From: Bimuria novae-zelandiae CBS 107.79
Lineage: Eukaryota > Ascomycota > Dothideomycetes > Pleosporales > Didymosphaeriaceae
Direction of reading: 5' to 3'
Length of the DNA stretch: 64,000 nt
Assembly (NCBI GenBank): GCA_010015655.1
Contig: ML976706.1
Location: 454,364-518,363, forward strand
Part shown: positions 11,834-25,464 of the stretch, one piece after another
Layout: every line of letters starts with the position of its first letter
Position numbering within the stretch: the first letter of the stretch is position 1
Position numbers and translations under genes: made by a program
The notes under the pieces: generated by a model
Database searches by the model: none
Told to the model about the DNA's origin: nothing
The model's input: the letters and a program-made list of their open reading frames with translations, nothing else

Positions 11834-12451
11834 TCAGAAACTATCGCTAGGTATTGACACGGTACCATCGTCAAACCATGAGAAGGAATCAGGAACGATC
11901 GGAGGAGAACTAGATAAGAACTCGTTAAGAAGAAGATCTATTAATGGATTAGGAAGAGGATTATTGGCCTGTAACCAGCCCGGATTAGCGAGGAAATTGT
12001 CTTGGAACGGAGCGTCCGCACTTGAGCTCTCCGTCTCTTGCACCTTATCTTAAGTATCTAACAACTTCCTATTCTAGCGCGCGAATAACCTTTTATAACT
12101 CTTAATTTCTAATAACTCGCGCTTATAATAAGTAAGTTCTTATTAACTACGCAGCGCTTCTTCCTTAGCACAAGCTAACTTTAACTACTTTTCACGCTCC
12201 TTATCCTCTACCTTCTCCCACTCCTCTTCAGGAATAAACAATTCACACTCGCTCCTTGCAGCGATACAACCAGCGCAACAACCAGACACAGTATCCACGA
12301 AACAACAAATATTCAGTCTTTCGCAACGACCACAACGAAAAGGCATCTCTTTACTACTCTCTTTAACACGGCGAATGCGATCACGTCGCTCTTAGGTCGA
12401 AGTCTTCTTGCGAGGCGCACGCGCTTTGCGAGGCTTGAGATCCTTAGGCAT
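11834..12451 (-). pseudogene. Antisense zinc-cluster-like ORF inside Gypsy-A
   Basis: On the strand opposite to pol a frame of 206 codons begins MPKDLKPRKARAPRKKTST and is followed by an arginine-rich stretch and a cysteine cluster FRCGRCERLNICC..CCAGC..SEC, then a charged helical part (EEEWEKVEDKEREK) and a Ser/Asp-rich tail. Cysteine spacing (Cx2Cx5-6C..Cx2Cx6C) resembles Zn2Cys6 binuclear clusters. Six in-frame stops interrupt it, mostly TAG/TAA of RIP type, but no frameshift occurs over more than 600 bp, which implies past selection. Its 3' end overlaps the sense frame just after the chromodomain. I recall similar antisense ORFs annotated as hypothetical proteins in other fungal Gypsy copies; the function is unknown. 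Confidence 0.6.
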
Positions 12452-12582
12452 GGTCAGGAAGGCACTAAGGCCAGAACGCGAAAGCAGCGACTCACGCGGG
12501 TATTTATATGCGACGACCGTATCTATAGCCAGGGGGCGCGGAACGAGGATACCAAGGACGCTATCTAAAAGAGGGGAGGTGA

Positions 12583-13043
12583 TGTTAAGATCTGAACATG
12601 TATGGAACAAGGAGGGCCAACGGGCCTCTAGTGGGGGTGACACTCGGCGGGGTCGCGTAACCGAGGTCACGTGACGTACCATCCAAGCCAAGACATACCA
12701 TCCTGCCAAGATCGTGGAAGGCGTGCCACCCATAGACGGCACTGCCATCCAGCGAAACCTAGGGATGGCAGAAAGAGAGGCGGACGGTAATGTTCACACC
12801 TTGTGTATATAACCTAACACGAATACCCTTATGGTATCCGTGTTCAACCTGTTTATTAATCTATCGTTTGGATCTAAATAAGCAACCTTGTTGATTTGAT
12901 TATACTATACCCACCTTTAATACTAACACCCTAGTGACAAGCGTAAGCTATTACTACGACCCTCTTTCGTCCTACTATAGTATTCCTGCCCGAGAACCAA
13001 CCTTAGCCCCTTAGGGACCAGCTACCCCTTTGGGATCTTAACA
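12583..13043 (+). repeat. 3' LTR of Gypsy-A (461 bp)
   Basis: It starts TGTTAAGATC and ends GGGATCTTAACA with intact TG..CA ends. It shares both outer parts with the 5' LTR but has a different and longer middle (about 12675-12800). It is also much less mutated. Confidence 0.85.
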
Positions 13044-15360
13044 GCAGTACGCTAGTTATATTTTAGTTTACACTAAGTGTAGCTTATAGATCCTTAAGAA
13101 AGATTAGAAGCTTATTTAACAAGAATAGCGTAAAAAGCGTCTAAAACTTTTTTATATTAAAAGATTAGCTACCCGCCTTAAGCAAGAGTTAGTAAAGGTT
13201 AAAGAGACAAAGCACGCCTATGCTTAGTATAATTTTTATATTACTAACGCAATAGAAGCCTTAGAAAAAAAAAGGGAAAAGAAGATATAAAAAGTATAAT
13301 TATTACTAATACTCGCGAACTATCGCAACTCGCACCTTTAGAAGCTAACTTAAGCTAGTTATAAGCTAATTTTTCTTTATTTAAATTTTTAATATTTCTT
13401 CCTTTCTTACTAATTTTCTGTCTAAGGGTATTATTAGTAGTAATTTATTACTAATTCCTTATGGTTTGTAAGATTTTCCTTCAGTTCTTAGGTATTATAT
13501 TATTCTAGCTATCCTTTCTACTTAACTAAGTATTTAGGCTAACCCGAACTATTTTTAGATCCTTAATTTCTTTAACCTTATACTTGTCGTCTTTTAGATT
13601 TAACTAGGTTTTAACTAGAGCGTTTAGTAGTGCTGGTTTTAAAAATAATTTATAAAATATAGGGTGAATCCTCGTACCTTTTAGTAGAAGTAATTTAGTT
13701 ATAATAGGTTCCTTAGCTTCTTATATTTTCAAAGGGCCTTTTTAAAGGTAGTCTAGTTTTCTGTTAGGTAGTTTCGTTCTTAGATTTTTTTATAATAGGA
13801 AAACTTTGTCCCCCCATTTAAGGGTTAGTCCTTTAATCTTTTACTTATTTACGTTTTTAGATACTATAAAAGCCCTCTAGTTAATTTATTTTTATAAGAC
13901 TTTATAGAGTATATTTATCATTTAGGCCTTATTTTAGGCTTTTATAGAAATACTTTCTACATCTTTTAGATCTTAGTAAGTAACTAGCCTATATATGTAG
14001 TTAGCGTAGTATAGCGAGTACTGTGTTATTCCTAACCTTTCGTTATTATATGCTAGCTAGTCTATTAGTAGTAACTTTACCTAATTATCTTATTATTTAT
14101 TAACGTAGATTTATACGTACTATTTTAAAGTTTAATTCATACGTTTTGTTTATTTATTAGTCTAGGGGTAGAAATTCGTTAAGAACTTCCTATTAACACT
14201 TAAGGCTACTATAAAGGTATTCTAGTACTTAGACGTAAAGAGTTTGTCTCTATCTATAATAAATTCCTTTAGTAGTCCGTGTTCTGCGAACACTACGTTA
14301 TCCACTTTATAGGCTAGTTCTTTTACTATTATAGATTCTTCTATAGGTCTAAATTTAGCTACCTTAGTTAGGCAGTCTACCATTAGGAGCTTTACTATAA
14401 ATTCTATTATTATATTTTACTAAGGTCGTTTAGCTACTTATAATAATTATAATAATGTATAAGGCTTATACCTCTTTAGCTTATTTTTGTAGCATGCTAA
14501 ATAATTACTTATAACCTTAGTTACTATTTACTTAAGTCTAAAAATAGTATATTTATTCGCGATTTAACGTGTTGTTTTTTTAATACTTAGGTATCCTTAT
14601 TCTTTAAGTTCGTTTAGCCTTCTAATTAGGGTTTATTTGTATCCTAGTTTTACAATAACTCTGTTTCTTTGATTTTGCCGTGTTTTGTTAATCTTATTCT
14701 AAAATAGGTTGTATTCCTTGCGATATTCTATCGTAATTTAGCTATAGTCCTAAATATTTTATACTTTTAGTTTTATATACTGTAGGCTAGGTGCGCGGGC
14801 CGTATTTTTTAGCTAATTATATTTAATTATCCTGTTATTTCTTGCACGTAGTATTGCGTCGTATAGATTAGGTTTATCTTTTATAAGATCTAGTTTCCTA
14901 CTTAAGGTATCTGCTATACTATTAAGTGTTTTAGGTTAATAATATATAGTGAAGTTAAAATTTACTAAAGATTCTACTTATTATACTTATTGCCTGTTAC
15001 GCTTCTTAGTTAATATAAAGCTAGTAAGGTTTTAATAGTTTATTTATACCTCTATCTTGAAGCATGCCCCCGTAAGCTAGACTTCTTATTATTTAAGGGT
15101 ATTTATTATCTCTAGTAGTTTCTTACTATAAATATTGTAATTAAGTTCTGCTCTTAAGAACTTCTTAGAATAGTAGAATACTAGTCTCTATTTTCTATTA
15201 TTATACTATTATAAGAGGATCGCTCCTAGAGTATAGTCTAATATATTTATTTTAACCCATATAGGTTTCTCTAGATTATATAATTTATAAGAAGGGTGCT
15301 AAGAGAAAAAGCTTCTTAAGTTTCTTAAAAGCTTTTTATTATCCATTTTTTTACTTAAAT

Positions 15361-15629
15361 TGTAAGGACGGGCACAGGCTCCTGCATTAAGAGAGTAGAT
15401 AAGGTAGGTTGGCTCTATTTTAGCTGCACTAAGATGAGGAGACTGTAGGTATATAGGCCTGCGGCGCTTTTATGCGCTGCCGCTCGGCACGGAACATCTA
15501 TCTATTCAAGATAGCTACACTAGGTGCGTGGACAGCTGCGCCCAAGCGTAAGGTAGCTACACCTAGGCGTAAGGCAGTCGCGTCTCTTACGTAAGGTTAT
15601 ATGTCCTGCTAGCATACTAGGCTATTATA
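15361..15629 (-). repeat. 3' LTR of Gypsy-C
   Basis: It is 269 bp long and starts TGTAAGGACGGGCAC. It is more RIP-mutated at its end (TTATA) than the partner LTR (TCACA). Confidence 0.85.
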
Positions 15630-18600
15630 TTACCCCCCTCTAAGGTAGGCGTAGTCCTTTAAGTCTATTATGTTACCTCCTTTGTGTCTTGCCTTGTGCT
15701 AGTATAACCGCAGCTTTATTATCTTCCTCTATTATCTCTAGATAGGTGCCGGCCTTATACGCTCGCAGCTAGATATCTAGTTATAATAGTAGCCCCGCTT
15801 TATCTAGGTATGCGTTATAATACTCCTTTACCTTATATAGTACCCTAATAAAGCCTCGGGCGTTGTACTAGGTAGGGTCAGGATTATAGGTAGTCTAAGA
15901 GACTTTGTATTATAGACGTCCTTAGTAGATGCGGCTATTAAGGATCTCCTCTACTTGCTATTCTAGGTTACCGTTAACCTCTATTAGCTCCTCTTCTAGC
16001 TCTATCTAACCTAGCAGTGTGTCTGTAGTGGCTTTCTATAGGCGGTCTACATAAAAGACATTATACATGTGCATGTACGGCGAAAGCTTAACTTAGTAGA
16101 AGTATCCTTTTATAGCAATAATTAGGTAGGGCCTGTATATCTGCTAGTTAAGCTTTTAACTAGGCTGGTTAGTTATAAAGCCTCTTGGCGTGATATAGAC
16201 TTAATCGCCTACTCTAAAATCTAGCTTACGTTACTTTTTATTTACTTAACGTGCTTATTGCTCCTAGGCATAAATAATCCCTCTTTAAGCTATCTCTATA
16301 GCCCGCTTTATAGTATTATATTAAATATTTACGTAGTTCTGCGCTTCCTCTCGGGACATCTGCTTACGGGCTGTGGGCGAGGCCTTTGTCCGCTCTTTCT
16401 AGTCCTAGTGGTGTGTAGGCTAATGTCCGAACTTAATCTCGTACGGCGAGAGGCCTATAGTCTCATGAGGCTGTATAGCCTAAGCCCAGTCTATATAGGG
16501 CAGTAGGTTAGACTAGTTATCTTAGTAGTAGTTAATAAATAGGCGAAGGCGCTAGTTAAGGTACTAGTTTATAATTTCTATATTGCTATTAGTCTAAGGA
16601 TAATAAGCTATTAAAAGCTTTTGCTTAACGCCTATAAGTTAGCATAGCTCGTTTATAAATACTGAGATGAACTGCGGGCCTCGATTAGAGACGATAGACT
16701 TGGGTGGGCCGTACACGCGCCAGATATAGCGATAGTATATATCTGTAGCCTGTTCCGCCGTAGTTATCTTATGGCAAGGTAGTGAGAAGCAGCGCTTGCT
16801 TAGGCGGTTAACTATAATAAAGGCGTTATTATACCCTTTTTTATCGGGTGGGAATAACTTAAAGTCTATTAAAACGTCCTGCTATGCTTACTCTAGTATT
16901 AGTAGTAGCTTAAGTAGTCCTAGGGTGCAGTCGCGGGGCGTATAACTCTATTAATAAGCCTTACGGGCGGCGACATAGGTGTCTATATTCTTCGCTAGAT
17001 TTGCCTAGTAGTACTAAGCTCTAAGTAGCTTCGCTGTCTTCCTTTTTCCTAGGTAAGTAGTGAGCTACGTAGCATAGGCAGCTCGGATTAAGTAGGTACG
17101 TAGGAAGTTAACTGCTAGGATAACTAGCCAATCTTTATATAAAAGTAGATCTTAATTGTTTAGCTTCTATAGTCCTTAGTTATTAGATAGAGCTTTTTCC
17201 CGCAGCTTTTGTAGGCTATCGTAATTCTAGTTTACCTTAATTACTTAATCGACGAGGGCATGAGGATCCTCTGCAAAGGGAGAGGCTAAAAAAATATTTA
17301 TTATAGCGATCTTAAGCTCCTAGCCCTGTAATCCTTAAGTAGCTAGGTTAGCAAGTTAGGTTGTGGCTTCTTACACTATATTAACGTCTAGCTACTTAGC
17401 CTGTAAGAAGACCCTTATGCGAGCTACCTTATCCTTCTTCTTCTAAGTCTATAGTTCCTCCTGCTTGCGTGATAGCGCGTTAGCCACCACGTTAGCAGTG
17501 CCTAGTTAGTAGGTAAGCTTTAGGTTAAAATTAGCTACTATTATAGCCTAGCGTATTTGTTAAGGAGTAAGCTCGCGCTTAGTGGAGAAGTACTCTAGCG
17601 CTTAATAATTAGTAATAGCGCTAAAGGGCTTAGTCGTCTATAGACTAATAAGCTAAAATCTCTATTCTTTAAGGCTATAGATTATAGCTAGTATCTCTTT
17701 ATTATATATATCGTAGTTCATCTGCGGGTCGCTTATTATCTTAGAATAGAAGGCTATAGGTCGCTAGAGTCCGTCGTCCTGTAGCTAAGAGAGTACGCTA
17801 GTAATAACACTATTGCTCGCGTTTGTTTCTATGCGTGTAACGCGATAGGGAGAGTAGTAAGCAAGTACGTTATTTAATAGTATAAGGTCTTTAACTTGCT
17901 AAAAGGCTGCAAGCTTTTGCTCTCTAAAGGCATGCTAGGCGCCCTTCTTAAGGAGCTTTATAAGTAGTCTAATAATGCGTCTATAGTCCTTAAAGAAGGT
18001 TTAGTAGAAGTTGCAGAAGCCTAAAAATAACTATATACTTTTAACTAATATAGGCATAGGCTAGTCCTACATAGTAGCGATCTTCTCTAGGTCCTTCTAA
18101 ATACCTTAAGTGCTAATAATAAGGCTAAGGAACTTTATTCTAGTTACTATAAACTCGCTCTTTTTAATATCTACTTACAAACTAGCGTTGCGGAGTTGTT
18201 TAAGCACTTGCGTAACATGCTCCTCATAGTGCAGTAGATTCTCTAAGTAGATAAGGATATTATCTAGATATACTATGCAAAAGTTGTCAAGTAGGCTATA
18301 TAGTACCCTGTTAATATATCGCTAGAAGGTGGCAGATCTATTATAAAGACTAAATAGGAGCATATAATACTTATAGTTACTATAGCGTATATAAAACGTG
18401 GTTAGGTCCTCTACTTCCTTGTCTAGTTAAATGTAATAAAAGGCCTGCCGTATATCTAGCTTAGTAAATATTTTAGCACGGGCGAGCCTCGCAAGGGTCT
18501 CTTAGATAAGTAGAATAGGATAGACATCTTTCTTTATAATAGCGTTAAGCTTGCAATAGTTAACATAAAATCGCTACCCCCCTTTAGGCTTCTTAGTAAA

Positions 18601-21600
18601 TAGTACTAGTGAGGCGTAGGGCGCGTTACTATAAGTAATAACGCCGCGTTAAAGGTAGTTATTTAGGTAATCCTTAACAAGCTATAACTACTCTAGAGAC
18701 ATGCTATATAGTAGGCTTAATATTAGTGTATTATCTACTGTTAGCTTAATATTGTAATTAACGCCATCGTAGTATAGAGGTAGTACGTTAGAGTCCTTCT
18801 TTAAGAAGTAAGCTAGGGTAGCGCCCGCATAGCCTAGGAATAGTAACTTCTTTATAAGAAGCTAGTAGAGTTCTTCGTCCGGGTCTAGCGGGTCTGTCTA
18901 GCCTAGCTCCTCCTTACGGTCTTAGATTAGCTTCTCTACTTTATAAACACTAATATAGCTAATAACTATCTCTTTCTAACGCGTATTAATTATAAATACC
19001 GTGGCTCTTATAATATTAATCTTAAGGCCTGCCTCAGCGAGGTCCTCGCGAGAGATAGGTTTAGGGCGAGTTAGCTACTACTCTTATAATAGTAGCGCTT
19101 GGTAGCGGAGCTACTCCTCTATCTTCGCTAGGTTCTTCTAGTAGGTACAACGCTAAGGGGATTACTGCAATAAGCAGTAGATATACCGTATAATAGCCAC
19201 GTCTATAAGCTTGTCACGTTGGTTAGCATCTACCTAATACTTAGAATTAATTCCTATAGCTATGCCCCGCGTTAGGATAATAATATCTTGTTTATAATTA
19301 ATTTATATTATGTCTAGCTACTTAAGTATCTACTACCTATAGTTAATCTAAATATTAGCTTCCTCGAGAAGCTTACGGCCAACTATAAGGTCGTGGCGGC
19401 TAGTGTCGCAGGGTATAAAGTAAGTAGTAAGGCGGTGGCTATCTAGCACTAGGTTAGCCTAGAAGTACTTATTCACCTGCCCGTTTAGTTAACTATTATA
19501 TCTAGCTAGGGGAATAGCTTTTATGCTTTTAATAAATACCTTAAGTCCCTTCTTAATTATGCGGAGGTGTTTAAGGTAGACTAGAATATAGCTACTTGCG
19601 CCTATGTTAATAAGAGCCTTTAACCTAATCGCTAGCCTATTCGTTAAGATACAGTAGGGTAGAGTAAAAGCACTTTCGCTAAATAAGAGGTCTCGTATAC
19701 TAGCAGCTCCTATAGAATTCTCTAGAAAGGAGACTTCCCCTAGAGTAATACTTTTCCTAATTCCTTATTAGAAGAGAGGAAGCCTCCATCCTTAGTCTTA
19801 TAGTATACCTCTTTATTAGCTTGCGGTGCTAAATTGCTGGCCTCTAACGCTTTCTAATTAATAGGGCTATTTAGGCAGTCTCGAGTAATATATCTTAACT
19901 TTTTACAATAGTAGCAGGTAAGCTAGCTATGTAAAGCTATAGTGGTGGCGCGCGTTAGCTATATGTAAGCAAGAGGCTATGCTAGTATTAAAGCGTACTT
20001 GCGAGACCTAGTGGCTAAGGTAAGAGTAGCCTTCTTTTAAGATTCTTGTTTGGCGCGCGCCGTAACCTAAGAGTCTATAATTACTACCTCTCGTGCGAGG
20101 TCGCGGGCGATATTAATAAACTTAGAGTAATTATCCTTAAAGTAATAAATATTACGGCCTATATCTATATAGAGTTAATCTATAAACTTCTTATAAAACT
20201 TTTTAACTTATTAATTAGCAGGTAGCTTGCGCTGCGTTGCAAGGCGAAAGAAGTCTACTTAAAAGCTAGTAAACTTAGCTATAGAGCGGAGGCGTAATTA
20301 GATAAATGCCTAACAGGCCTTCTTCTCTTTATATAGGTCGCCAAAAGCTTGCTCTATTATATTTATTATAAATTTACTATTAATGCGTTTGCCACCGTCT
20401 CGTAGAGCTCTAATTAAAGTTATAAGTTAGTTACGGGCGGGATTCTCTGTGCGTGTAGTTATATATACTGCGATACGCTCTTAGGTATCCTCTAAAGTCT
20501 CTCCTATAAACTAATCGCGGTTAGACTAAAGTTTATTTTCTATATAGGCCCTCTAGTGCTTAAAGGTCGTAGTTGTCTTACTATCTAAAAGTAGCGGAGG
20601 GTCTAGGAACTTAACTAAGCGCTAGCTTACGCCTAAAGAGCGTGTATATAGATAAGTAATAAGCTTAAATAGTAATAAGCGCGAAAAATATAAGTTATTA
20701 GGCTTGCTAGACTTAGAGCTTAGCGGGTTATTAGCGGAGGGGACGCTCTAGCTTAGGGTCTAAAAAAGGATTTAGAATTTAGTTATATAAGATTAAGTTA
20801 CTAGTGTATTAGGGGTAGCGCCTGCTATAGCCTGTTTAGTAAGCTAGACTTCTAACCTGTCTATCTTTTACTACGCTTAAACGAGGGCTCTATACAGCCC
20901 TTCGCCTTTAGCTAAGGTATTAGCAGCGATCTGGCAGTACATATATAGTTATTATCGCTCTATACTACGAAGAAGTAGCTAGCTAACTAGCTTTATAGTA
21001 ATCTTTACTAGTTCCTGCCTAAAATGCTTAATTATGGCCTCTAGCGTTGCAGTAATTAGGTTGTTACTAGTAAACGTAGGTAGCTAGGGAGGTTGTAAAA
21101 GGTCCTTATTAATACCTTGCTAGATACGAGCAAGTTTTAAGGAAGTGTCTTAATTATAGTTTTCCTTAGTAATAGAGCCATAGCTCTAAATTTCGTGTTC
21201 TTAGTAGATAAAGGGCTTAAATAGGTTGTACGCGCTGCCTAGCATCTCCTTTTCTAGGACTAATACTATAAATAGGTGTTTTAGTACTATTTTATTAATA
21301 CTGCGGGTAAAGCAGCTAGTTATTAGTTCTTTAGCAAGGAGAAGGCAAGCAGGTAGTGCTTAGGATAGTTAGTAGGGATAGGTTCCTCTCTTATAGAGGC
21401 TAGGGCTCTTATAACCCTCTTTACGTAAGTAGTAGGTTGCCTATATAGCACGTTCGTTAAGTAAAGGGCAATAGGCTAATTAGCTCTCCTAGCTAGCTAC
21501 GGCGTGCTATTTTCGAACTACGTTCTTTAACTCCCTTTAAGCGGTACGTTGCTTAGTAGTATTAAGACCTCTTATTATAGGTAATTATACTTTATAATAA

Positions 21601-21733
21601 ACTAATAGCTTAGCGTAGTCGTGCGATAAATCCCTTAAGGTAGTTATTATTAAGTCGTGCGCGCAGGCAGATTAAGTAGTTTAACTTAATATTTTATTAC
21701 TATTTTTAGCTAAGTAAAAAGATCTTAGTATAA

Positions 21734-22002
21734 TATAAGGACGGGCACCGGCTCCTGCATCAAGAGAGTAGATAAGGTAGGTTAGCTCTATTTTAGCTAC
21801 ACTAAGATGAGGAGACTATAGGTACACAGGCCTGCAGCGCTTTTATGCGCTGCCGCTCGGCACGGAACATCTATCTATCCAAGATAGCTACACTAGGTGC
21901 GTGGGCAGCTGCGCCCAGGCGTAAGGCAGCTGCACCCAGGCGTAAGGCAGTCGCGCCTCTCACGCGAGGTCATGTGTCCTGCCGGCATGCCAGGCCGTCA
22001 CA
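21734..22002 (-). repeat. 5' LTR of Gypsy-C
   Basis: It is 269 bp long and pairs with 15361-15629. Its first TG has become TA (TATAAGGACGGGCAC), while the 3' terminus keeps CA. It is followed by the TAAAT duplication. Confidence 0.85.
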
Positions 22003-25000
22003 TAAATCCTACTTCTTTCTTAGTAATCTCTATTAGGGGTGTCGTGATCTTAAAATAGTCCTTAATAAATTTTTAGTAAAAATTAGTAAATTCTAAGAAG
22101 AATTAGATGTCCTTTACTAACTTAAATTACAGCTATTTTTACACCATAAATACCTTTTTTGGATCTATTTTAGCGCCTTTTCTTAAGATTATAAATCCTA
22201 AATATTCAGTTTCTATAGTGTAGAATTTACACTTATTTAGGTGAAGGAGTAGTCTATATTCCTTTATCTTAGCTAGCACTTTTTATAAGTACTATATATA
22301 CTCCTTAAGTATACCTCTCGAGTATATTAGGAAATTATCTAGATAAACTATATAGAATATGTCTAGGTATTCGTGCAATGCCTTGTTTACTATTACCTAA
22401 AATATAGCTACGGCGTTTGTTAGTCCTATAAGCATAACCGTGAATTTAAATAGTCTATATTATATTTAAAATACTATTATTTATTCGTGTCCTTTAGCTA
22501 TGCGTATCTAATAGAATCTATTTTATATATTAAATTTGTAAACTACTTAGCTCCCTAGAGTTAATTTATAAGCTTTATTATTAGTAGTAAAAGCTATTAG
22601 TTTTTTATCGTTTTATTATTTAGCTATTAAAAGTCTATATATAGTTAGAGTGGTCTATTCTTCTTTAGCATAAATAGTATGATAGAAGCTATTAGGCTTT
22701 TACTTAACTATATAAACTTCCTTTTTAAGTTCTTTTGTAACTATTCTACTAACTCTTCTTGTTAGTCTTGTAATGATAGTCTTCGTTATTTGGGATGTAG
22801 TTTCGTACCTTTCTATATATAGATTTTATAATCCTATTCTTAGTGTTTCGGAAGTGTTTTACTGTCTTGTTCGTAAAATAGCTCTGCGAAATCTTCGTAT
22901 TCTTTAGGTATAGATAGAGTTTCCTGCCCCTTCTTCTAAAACTTACTCTTCCTTATCTATATAACTCTTACTGCCTAAGGGTCCTTCTTATAGGTCCTTG
23001 CAATCTTATAAGGTAATATTTTTATAATTATTAATTTCTTATTAGTTTCCTCTCTAAGAGGTGTATACTAAACTTTTAGTCTTACTTATTTTAATTATTA
23101 TACGCTAGTAATTTTTATTATAGTTTCTTAGCTACGTATTGTTTTCCTTTACTAGTTAATAATAGAGTTATATTATAGTAGCTAATTATAACTAATAATT
23201 ACTTTTAAGCTTCTAAAATCTATTATCGTAACGCTATATTAGCTATAAAGTGTATTTAGACTAATAGGTAATCGCGTTATTTTAAGGCATAACTAGCCTT
23301 TACTATATCCTTAGGATAGCATCCTATTCACTATTTCTACTTATGTATATGTTTCTTTATATTTATATAGCAGGTTGCCTATTTCTGCCTTTTTGACTTT
23401 TATAGTCGTGTCTCTACTAGTAAGGTCTTCTCTCTAGTAGCACCCACCCTAGTTTTCTAATTTACTATTATTTTTTTAAAGTTTTCCTAATAGGCTTTTG
23501 CTTCCTTTCTTTAAGTTTGCGTGGTTTCCTCTATAATAACGTTAGTTTTTGTCTTTTTTTATTACTTTTAGTAAAGCGCTTTATAGGTACTTTTAGTATT
23601 CTTAATTGGCTAGACTTCTTCTTTTTTTAAGATTCCCCGTGTCGTCTGTATCCTGCAATTAGCCATTCCTAAGATTTTAGATTTTTATATAATAGTATTG
23701 TTTCTAGTACTACTATCTATTTTTTTTAGTATAGGTGGACTAGACAATCCTTATTATAGTCTAGATATTTAATTTAGTAGATGTAATTAAGACTCGTGCC
23801 TTTTATTTATTAGTTTCTTATAGTTATTATTAATTCCACGTCTATACCTTTAAAGTACTAGCTTATAGCTTCTTTTTATGCTTCGTGCATTTAGCATTTA
23901 TTATTAAAGTATTTTTACTAGCCTAATTCTTTATAGTAGCGTTACTATTTATTTAAAATATTTATAGCAGTTCGTGATTAGTTCGTAATTATTAGTAAAC
24001 TTATAGTTCAGATTTTTTTAGTAATATTGCTACTAATTCTTTCTTTATCTAATATAGTTAGTAATCTTTTTTATTATAAAGGAACTGGGCTACCTACTTA
24101 TATTATTCTTCAATTTTAATATACTATTATGGCACTAGCATATTTCCTCAGTGCATTATAGTAAACTTATAGATTAACGTAGTCCTTGGCCCTTTAAGCT
24201 TAATCTTTTACGTGCACCCCTACAGTGTGTGTATCTAATTATTATATACCTAGTATTTTCCTTTTGCGAGTTAGAGAAGGACCTTATACTTATATAATAT
24301 CTTTTATTTTATTTCCTCTAGTATCTCTAAAACCTTAAGTTCTATATTAAAAACTTTATTATTATTTATTTTTAGTAGTATAAGTATTAGTGTCTATAGC
24401 GTAACTCTTATTACTTAGATAATCTAAGCTTTCTTACTCTTGGTTTTATAATTCTTTAGGCAGTTACGTCTAAAGTAATCTTATTTACTATACCTTAGAC
24501 AGGCTTTCTTATCTAAGCATTGTTTTTGCTTTTTATATATTAGCCTATTATTATAGTTCTTTTACTACTTCTTTAGCTACTTTTCTTATGCTTTGTTAGC
24601 TATTATAACGTCCTTATAATAGTCTTATTATAGCTTCTAGCTTTTCTTAATATTAAGTTACACTTATCTACCTTTACGTTTCTTAAGTTATTATTCGTGT
24701 AGGCGATTATCTACTTAGGTAAATAGCTTAATTATTTTTTCTAGGCTTTTAGGTTAGTTATAGTAAATTAGTTTGTCCTTTACTATTTTCTTTAACTTAT
24801 TATAGTAGGCTATCTGTAAGTGGACACGTTCTAATTAATCCTTACCTATAGTTATCTAAACGTTGTGGCGTACTTACTAGCAGGTATTTATTATTTAAGT
24901 TACTAAATTTACTTTTTTACTTATTATTTATTATTATCTTCTTTAAATATAATTTTAATTTATTCCTTAAATTCTTCCTAAGACGTAAAGACCTTCGTTA

Positions 25001-25464
25001 TTTTTATTCTTTAGCTATTCTTCGTACTTTAGATAATTATTAATAATAGGGTGTAACTATTTTACTAGTTTCCCTTTTATATATATACTTGCTACGAAGA
25101 CCTTTGCCTAATTTATTTTAATTAATTATTTATTAAATGAGTAATATAGTTCTATATTTATAATGAATGGATTTAAGATACCTTTTATTCTATTAAGAGC
25201 TCTAAAACTTGAAAGCTAATTTTAGTTACTAGTAGTGTTAAAATTACTTATGCTTATACCTAGGCGTAGGACTAAGCCTACTCTTATAAATAGTTTATAA
25301 GTTACGGGACCTGTTCCCTAAGCTATTAAATCTTATTAGCCTAAGTAGCTAGTACTATCGCTAGATTTATTATAGTGCTAGAAGCCGTGCTTACCGTAGC
25401 TAGTCCAGACGCTACTAATTTGGATAGTGTCGCTATATTGTCCTAGACCTTTAGGTAGTTAAAG

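Larger units (their letters stand above)
5999..13043 (+). mobile_element. Ty3/Gypsy chromovirus Gypsy-A, nested in Gypsy-B
   Basis: The element is 7045 bp between LTRs at 5999-6417 and 12583-13043, both starting TGTTAAGATCTGAACATG. Plus-strand remnants in order: gag with CCHC knuckle CFTCGKLGHIARNC (about 7289-7330), a protease-like segment (about 8400-8470), reverse transcriptase ending in AYLDDILVF (about 9350-9720), RNase H (about 10130-10400), an integrase with SDRDKLFT and YHPQTDGQTERTN (about 10600-11400), and a C-terminal chromodomain YLIKWKGYSHLENTWE (about 11700-11850). That order is diagnostic of chromoviruses. RIP-type stops break every frame. The two LTRs differ in length and middle sequence, and no target duplication is visible. 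Confidence 0.9.
15361..22002 (-). mobile_element. Ty3/Gypsy chromovirus Gypsy-C, nested in Gypsy-B
   Basis: The element is 6642 bp with two 269-bp LTRs (15361-15629, 21734-22002) and a perfect duplication TAAAT (15356-15360, 22003-22007). A purine tract (reverse complement of TTACCCCCCTCT) lies inside the left LTR, which sets minus-strand polarity. Remnants from right to left: gag with CYYCKKL..ITRDC knuckle near 19900, reverse transcriptase with IVYLDNILIYLE near 18270, integrase, and a chromodomain-like stretch (about 15980-15700). The catalytic YLDD reads YLDN through a TG to TA change typical of RIP. All frames are dead. Confidence 0.88.
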
